A DNA stretch of 64,000 nucleotides. Origin: Clarkia xantiana subsp. parviflora (Eukaryota > Streptophyta > Magnoliopsida > Myrtales > Onagraceae). This document shows, piece by piece, positions 59,280-64,000 of the stretch. The stretch is taken from assembly GCA_036873135.1 (NCBI GenBank), contig JAPTYO010000009.1:22465756-22529755 (forward strand). Direction: 5' to 3'. The translations under genes and the position numbers were made by a program. The notes beneath the pieces are model-generated. The model had not been told where the DNA came from and did no database searches. It worked only from the letters and a program-made list of their open reading frames with translations. The stretch's first letter is position 1, and the number at the start of each line of letters is the position of its first letter.

Positions 59280-61124
59280 AATGTAATTTCTTATGCTCCA
59301 AGGAATTCAAATGGCAATCAAAGAAACAATGGTAGTGTTGGAAGGGGTGCTGGCAATGAGAGGACTTGGAATGTGCCTATTGACAAGTCTAATTGGGTTT
59401 GCACGTTTTGTGGAAAGAGGGGTCACAAAGTTGACACTTGTTGGATCAAGCATGGAGTGCCACCAGGGATTCAACCACAGAAGAGGCCTTGGAACTCAGC
59501 CAATGCAAGTATTGATGATGGGGCCAATTCAAGAATAGTTGAACACGTGGCAGCTGGTGACAAGAGGATTGTGCATGGCATAGCTGAAAAGAGGATCCAA
59601 CATGTTGCTGCCCATGATGACCACTTTGATCATTTGCCTTTGAGTTTTGAGGATGTTGATCAAGCTCATGCTAATATGACAGGTATATCAAGTGATTCTA
59701 TGGTTTGGATAGTTGACTCAGGTGCAACTAATCACATTACTCATCAAATGCATTGGTTACATGATTTGAGGAGGAGTGATTCGGATCACCAATTTGTCCA
59801 CTTACCAAATGGTCACAAGTGCAAAGTGACTAATATTGGTTCTTGTTCATTCTCAAGTGGATTCACATTGACCAATATCCTTTTGGTCCCTGATTTCAAA
59901 TTCAACTTGATCTCAGTTTCTAGGCTTCCTAGTCAATTGAATTGCAAAGTGATATTCACTTCTGATCATGTGTTGCTTCAGGGCCAAAGTGGAAAGTCCA
60001 TGGTGATTGGGGAATGGAATAGAGGTCTCTACACTTTGAAGGATGTGGTGCCTTCAAGTTCAAGAATGGTGGCTGCACCTTCTATTGGTGTGAATAAAGT
60101 GGATGCTTGGACATGGCACAGGCGTTTGGGACATGTTTCAGAGACTTATTTGAATCATTTGGATGTTTTGGGTTTGAATAAATCTGTTGATTGTATCAAA
60201 CAGTGCACTATTTGCCCTCTTGCTAAGCAAACAAGATTATCATTTCCTATTTGTGATTCTATTGCTTCCAAAGCGTTTGATTTGGTTCATATGGATTTAT
60301 GGGGTCCTTACAAGGTGCCCACGTTCAAGAATAATCAATATTTCTTGACAATTGTTGATGATTTCTCAAGGGCTACTTGGGTTTATTTGATGAAACAGAA
60401 GAGTGATACTTTTCTTCACATAAAGAACTTTTTGATTATGGTGAAGAATCAGTTTAGCACTATGGTCAAGACTTTGAGGAGTGATAATGGGACTGAGTTC
60501 ATCAACTCAGTTTGCAAAGATCTTCTTCACCAATTTGGCATACAACATCAAACAAGTTGTGTGCACACTCCTCAACAAAATGGTAGAGTGGAACGCAAGC
60601 ATAGGGAAATTTTGAATGTTGCAAGAGCCATAGGTTTTCAGGCTTGTATGCCACTCAAACATTGGGGGTATTGCATTCTCAATGCTTGTTATTTGATCAA
60701 TTGTTTACCATCTTCCATTTTGAGGTTCAAGTCACCCATGGAGGTACTATATGGAGTGGTTCCTTCTATCAAACACTTGAGGATCATTGGGTGCCTATGC
60801 TTCGTTACAAGGTTGAACAATTCAGATAAGTTTAGCCCAAGAGCTGAACCTGCCATTCATATGGGGTATTCTACTTCTCAAAAAGGATACCTTGTGATGA
60901 ACATCTCAAATTCAACCTTCCAAGTATCTCGTGATGTTGTTTTCCATGAGAACATCTTCCCTTTCAGCATGTATAAGGAGGAGTTGAGGACTTTGATTCC
61001 ATCTTGTTTGGGAGTCAAGCAACACATTGAAGAGTTCTCACCTGAGAATTCCAACTCCTTTGAGGAGGTCCTTCCTCCAATCATTAACCTCCCATTATTG
61101 AAGTTCCTCAGCCACCTATTCTAA
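59280..61124 (+). pseudogene. C2 zinc knuckle, protease and integrase
   Basis: Same frame as gag. Gag zinc knuckle CTFCGKRGHKVDTC (about 59400-59441). Protease active site IVDSGATNH (about 59710). Pre-integrase domain with WHRRLGHV and CTICPLAKQ. Integrase core with VHMDLWGP, LRSDNGTEF and QNGRVERKHR, giving an intact D,D,E catalytic triad. The frame ends at 61124 in a linker where a frameshift has occurred. The DDE core would insert the DNA copy. Confidence 0.92.
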
Positions 61125-61231
61125 GGAGGAGCTCAAGGATTGCTCAACTTCAAAATAGACCTCCCATTGTTGAAGTTCCTCCGCCACCTATTCTACGGAG
61201 GAGTGCAAGGATTGCTCAACTTCAAAATAGA
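61088..61231 (+). repeat. 72-bp tandem duplication in the C2 linker
   Basis: Two consecutive copies (starting 61088 and 61160) of a 72-bp segment with CCTCCCATT and GGATTGCTCAACTTCAAAAT. It is 24 codons long, so it keeps the frame. It lies in the variable linker between integrase and reverse transcriptase. Confidence 0.85.
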
Positions 61232-62682
61232 GTCAATTCCAATGTCACTTTTGGAATGGAGAATTTTGTCTCTTATGATCACTTGGGTTCACAATTCAAA
61301 TGCTTCTTGGCTGCCATTGACAAGATCAAGGAGCCCAGTACTTACAAGCAAGTTGTTAAAAACCCCAATTGGATTGTGGCTATGAAAGAAGAGATCAAGG
61401 CTCTCCAAGACATGGGAGTTGGTTGAGCTCCCACAAGGAAAATCAACAATTGGCAGCAAATGGGTGTTCAAAGTTAAATACAATTCAGATGGTTCTATTG
61501 AGAGATACAAAGCAAGACTAGTTGCTAAGGGCTTCACCCAAGTTGAGCACTGATTTCAATGAGACATTTTCACCAGTTGTCAAAATGGACACAGTGAGGA
61601 TAGTTCTAGCCATGGCTGCAGCTAAATCTTGGGGATTATTTCACATGGATGTAAACAATGCATTTCTTCAAGGTGATCTCTCTGAAGAAGTGTACATGGA
61701 CATCCCTCAAGGTTTTGACCCATACAAGCCTCTTGATGGGTCTCCTAAGCGTGTGTGCAAACTTGTCAAGTCTCTTTATGGCCTCAAGCAAGCATCAAGA
61801 CAATGGAATATCAAACTCACTCAGACTTTGATGAAGAATGGATACAAGCAAAGTGTGTCTGATCATTCCTTGTTCAGCAAGATTCAAGGGGAGGACAAAG
61901 TGTTCTTACTTATCTATGTTGATGACTTGCTCATTACAGGTTCCAATGCCAAAATGATTGATCAACTGAAGTGTACTCTACAAAAACACTTCAAGCTAAA
62001 AGACTTGGGGGACTTGAGATATTTTTTGGGCCTAGAGATTGCAAGATCAAATCAGGGGCTTGTGATCAACCAAAGGAAGTATGCATTGGAACTAATTGAA
62101 GAGGCTGGTCTAGGGGCTGCTAGGCCAACTGAAACACCAATGAAATTCAATGTCAACCTTACTACTTGTGAGTTTGATGAGGCTACCAAGTCAAATACTG
62201 ATGATGTTCCTTTGGAGGATGCAACTTCCTATAGAAGATTGATTGGGAAGCTACTCTATTTGACAATGACACGTCCAGACATTAGCTTCTCAGTCCAAAG
62301 ACTTAGTCAATTCGTTAACAAACCAAAGAAATCACACTATGATGCTGCTATAAGAGTCATCAAATACATCAAGGGAAGCCCGGGGCAAGGTTTGATATAT
62401 CCTTCCAACAACAACCTCAAGTTAAGCTTATATTGTGACTCTAATTGGGCTGCTTGTCCATTTAGTAGAAAATCAGTGAGTGATTATTGTGTTAAGCTTG
62501 GGGCAGCCATGATTGGTTGGAAGGTCAAGAAACAAGATACTATTTCACTATCAAGTGCTGAGGCTGAGTATAGGTGCTTAAGAGTTTCCATTCAAGAAGC
62601 ACTTTGGGTGAGTAGAATTCTAAAAGAGCTTGGTGTGCAAGTGAGCTTTCCAATCCCAACACGGATAGCCAAGCAGCTGTGA
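61232..62682 (+). pseudogene. C2 reverse transcriptase and RNase H
   Basis: Linker and N-terminal polymerase motifs (ELVELPQGKS, KWVFKVKYNSDGSIERYKAR) are in one frame to about 61547. A loss of 2 bp just before TDFNETFSPVVKMDTV (61549) moves the rest into another frame, which then runs to 62682. It contains FHMDVNNAFLQGDL, SLYGLKQASRQWN, the catalytic YVDDLLITGS (61915 onward), LKDLGDLRYFLGLEI and a Copia RNase H (YCDSNWAACP, SSAEAEYRCL). Another shift at about 62660 moves the tail into the frame of 62679-62927. Confidence 0.92.
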
Positions 62683-62927
62683 AGATTGCAAAGAATCCAA
62701 TGTTCCATAAGCGTACCAAACACATTGAATTGGATTGCCACTTCACAAGACACCACATTGATTCAGGGATGATTGGTGTTCATTATGTTTCTTCCAAGGA
62801 TCAAATTGCAGATCTATTGACAAAGGCCTTGGTCAAGAAGCAACACTTAGCCTTATTGAGGCTATATGAGATAAAGGATGTTTTTCAAGAAAGAAAAGAA
62901 GAAGAAGAAAAGGATGGGAGAATATAG
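62679..62927 (+). pseudogene. C2 RNase H C-terminal tail
   Basis: Continuation of RNase H in a new frame. It holds [20 protein letters not shown], then [13 protein letters not shown], a standard Copia end, and finishes in a Lys/Glu-rich tail whose last codons overlap the start of the 3' LTR. The purine-rich stretch at 62890-62922 is the probable plus-strand primer. Confidence 0.88.
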
Positions 62928-63102
62928 AAATATGGTGTTTTCCATAATGCCTACATAATACCTACAAGGTGCATACACCATATTGTACACCCGTCCTTTA
63001 TCCCTTGTACATGTACTTAGTGTACTCCTTAGTTAGTTTATATATATTATACTTAGCTGATTGTAAACCCTAGTAATCAATGAAATATTATTACACCTTA
63101 TA
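62923..63102 (+). repeat. C2 3' LTR
   Basis: 180 bp, nearly identical to the 5' LTR, ending CACCTTATA before the duplicated GGTCC of the G2 integrase. Confidence 0.95.
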
Positions 63103-63760
63103 GGTCCGCAGTTTGCTAGTGACGAGCTCGCCGACTTTTGTGAGGAGATGGGAATTAGTCATCAATTTGGCTCAGTCCATCACGCTCCATCACGCCCAGA
63201 CTAATGGACAGGTGGAGGCCGCCAATAAAACTATCCTCAATGGATTGAAGAAAAGGATCTTCGCCTTAAAAGGAAAGTGGGTCGAGGAGTTAGATCAAGT
63301 GTTGTGGGCACTTAGAACCTCTCCTAAAAGGGCAACAGGTGAAACCCCGTTTAGCATGGTATATGGATCGGAGGCTGTATCACCTATCGAAGTGGCTAAC
63401 ATCTCCCAGAGGGTCGCACCCTATCAGGTCGATCAAAATGATGAGCAACAGAAGATTGATTTAGATCTGGCTGACGAAAGAACATGGGCGTCGGAAGAAG
63501 TCCAAGGAAGGATGAAGCTCGCCACTGCACGATATTTTAATCAGAAAGTAGGGCGACGACAATTCTTCCTAGGGGAAAAAGTCCTGAGAAAGAATGAATT
63601 TCTAGTAGCCGACCAAAAGGGAAAGATGGTGCCGAAATGGGAAGGACCTTACATAGTCATTGGGATACCTTACGCCAACGCCTACAGGCTAGAGGATCCT
63701 CAGGGCCAGCACTTTAATAGAACTTTTAATGCAGAACATTTGAAGAAGTTCTACGCTTAG
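63103..63760 (+). pseudogene. G2 integrase C-part
   Basis: The G2 frame resumes after C2. With C2 and one GGTCC copy removed, the integrase frame is continuous across the site. It contains GSVHHAQTNGQVEAANKTIL, with the catalytic glutamate, and the conserved WALRTSPKRATGETPFSMVY region. It ends in the GPY-type C-terminal domain (VPKWEGPYIVIGIPYANAYR, then NAEHLKKFYA), stop at 63758-63760. The integrase active-site residues D, D and E are all present, split across the insertion. Confidence 0.92.
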
Positions 63761-63846
63761 AAAAACAGGTCCTTTATATTATATTTCGATAATATTTGCA
63801 AGATATGAATAAAGATCTATTTCCTCTTAAAAATGATTGAGAACAG
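63761..63846 (+). other. start of the G2 3'UTR
   Basis: Short AT-rich stretch after the integrase stop, before the tandem array. Confidence 0.7.
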
Positions 63847-64000
63847 GACTCCCCCGACTTCCGAAAGTCGCCATCTACAAATGAGATCAATCATAACATT
63901 GACTCCTCGACTTCTTACAGTCGGCGACGATCAAGGAGATCAGTCATACACTGACTCCCCCGACTTCCGAAAGTCGCCATCTACAAAGGAGATCAATCAT
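63847..64000 (+). repeat. start of a tandem array in the G2 3'UTR
   Basis: Units start at 63847, 63901 and 63953 (GACTCCCCCGACTTCCGAAA alternating with GACTCCTCGACTTCTTACAG), each about 53 bp, making a dimer of about 106 bp. The array runs out of the window, so its copy number is unknown. Confidence 0.8.

Larger units (their letters stand above)
57805..63102 (+). mobile_element. C2: Ty1/copia element with TATA...TATA LTRs
   Basis: 5,298 bp with 180-bp LTRs at both ends, a Copia primer-binding site (TGGTATCAGAGC) and a purine-rich tract before the 3' LTR. It is flanked by the exact target duplication GGTCC (57800-57804 and 63103-63107). The LTRs start TATAG and end TTATA rather than TG...CA. 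Gag, protease, integrase, reverse transcriptase and RNase H occur in the Copia order, but several frameshifts and stops disrupt them. Confidence 0.95.
53098..64000 (+). mobile_element. G2: Ty3/gypsy Tat-type element, split by C2
   Basis: 5' LTR, primer-binding site, shortened gag, protease, reverse transcriptase, RNase H, a second (archaeal-type) RNase H and integrase. The element is interrupted at 57805-63102 by the Copia element C2, then continues with the integrase end and the beginning of a 3'UTR array. The 3' LTR lies beyond the window. The two RNase H-like regions before the integrase are the mark of the Tat clade. Several stops and frameshifts make it non-autonomous. Confidence 0.9.

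Noticed and set aside
1..64000. tRNA, rRNA or endogenous viral (pararetrovirus) sequence
   Set aside because: None recognised; all reverse-transcriptase sequences have the gene order and flanks of Copia or gypsy retrotransposons.

Overview
The window is nuclear DNA from a flowering plant, most likely a eudicot. The evidence is three ordinary plant genes with plant-type introns and promoters, in AT-rich DNA filled with plant retrotransposons and small DNA transposons. I cannot name the species. I see no rRNA, tRNA, CRISPR array or bacterial-style operon.

Host genes. (1) 1004-2710 (+) is a three-exon gene for a small mitochondrial protein with an IF1-like (ATP synthase inhibitor) segment; it has a probable 5'UTR intron and paired site II promoter motifs. 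(2) 25527-26912 (-) is a two-exon FANTASTIC FOUR (FAF)-like gene. (3) 35120-35761 (+) is an intronless germin-like cupin gene. A possible spliced, apparently non-coding transcript lies at about 27.6-29.6 kb, and one unknown 92-codon frame at 31644-31922.

Layout. 1-3.3 kb: gene 1. 3.3-7.2 kb: foldback and Mutator-like TIR elements, including a 1.1-kb element with 10-bp target duplications. 7.6-25.3 kb: LARD1, a large almost non-coding LTR element with three LTRs, two copies of its 3' internal half, an embedded broken Copia element and an antisense solo LTR; one AGCTG target duplication flanks the whole complex. 25.3-36 kb: the FAF-like gene, intergenic DNA with hAT-type and foldback elements, and the germin-like gene. 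36.2-48.3 kb: LARD2, a second eroded element, with two nested hAT elements in its 5' LTR, a probable retroposed segment, and a solo LTR in its 3' LTR. 48.8-53.1 kb: G1, a truncated Ty3/gypsy element of Tat type. 53.1 kb to the window end: G2, a Tat-type Ty3/gypsy element with dual RNase H. G2 is split at its integrase active site by C2, a 5.3-kb Ty1/copia element with TATA...TATA LTR ends.

A common theme is that all four gypsy-type elements carry short tandem arrays near the 3' end of their internal region. In both LARDs I find a small remnant resembling an integrase C-terminus just upstream of the arrays, which ties these otherwise non-coding elements to Tat-like gypsy ancestors. Every transposon reading frame seen is interrupted. 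I found no convincing new biological system; the main interest is the nested and recombined architecture.
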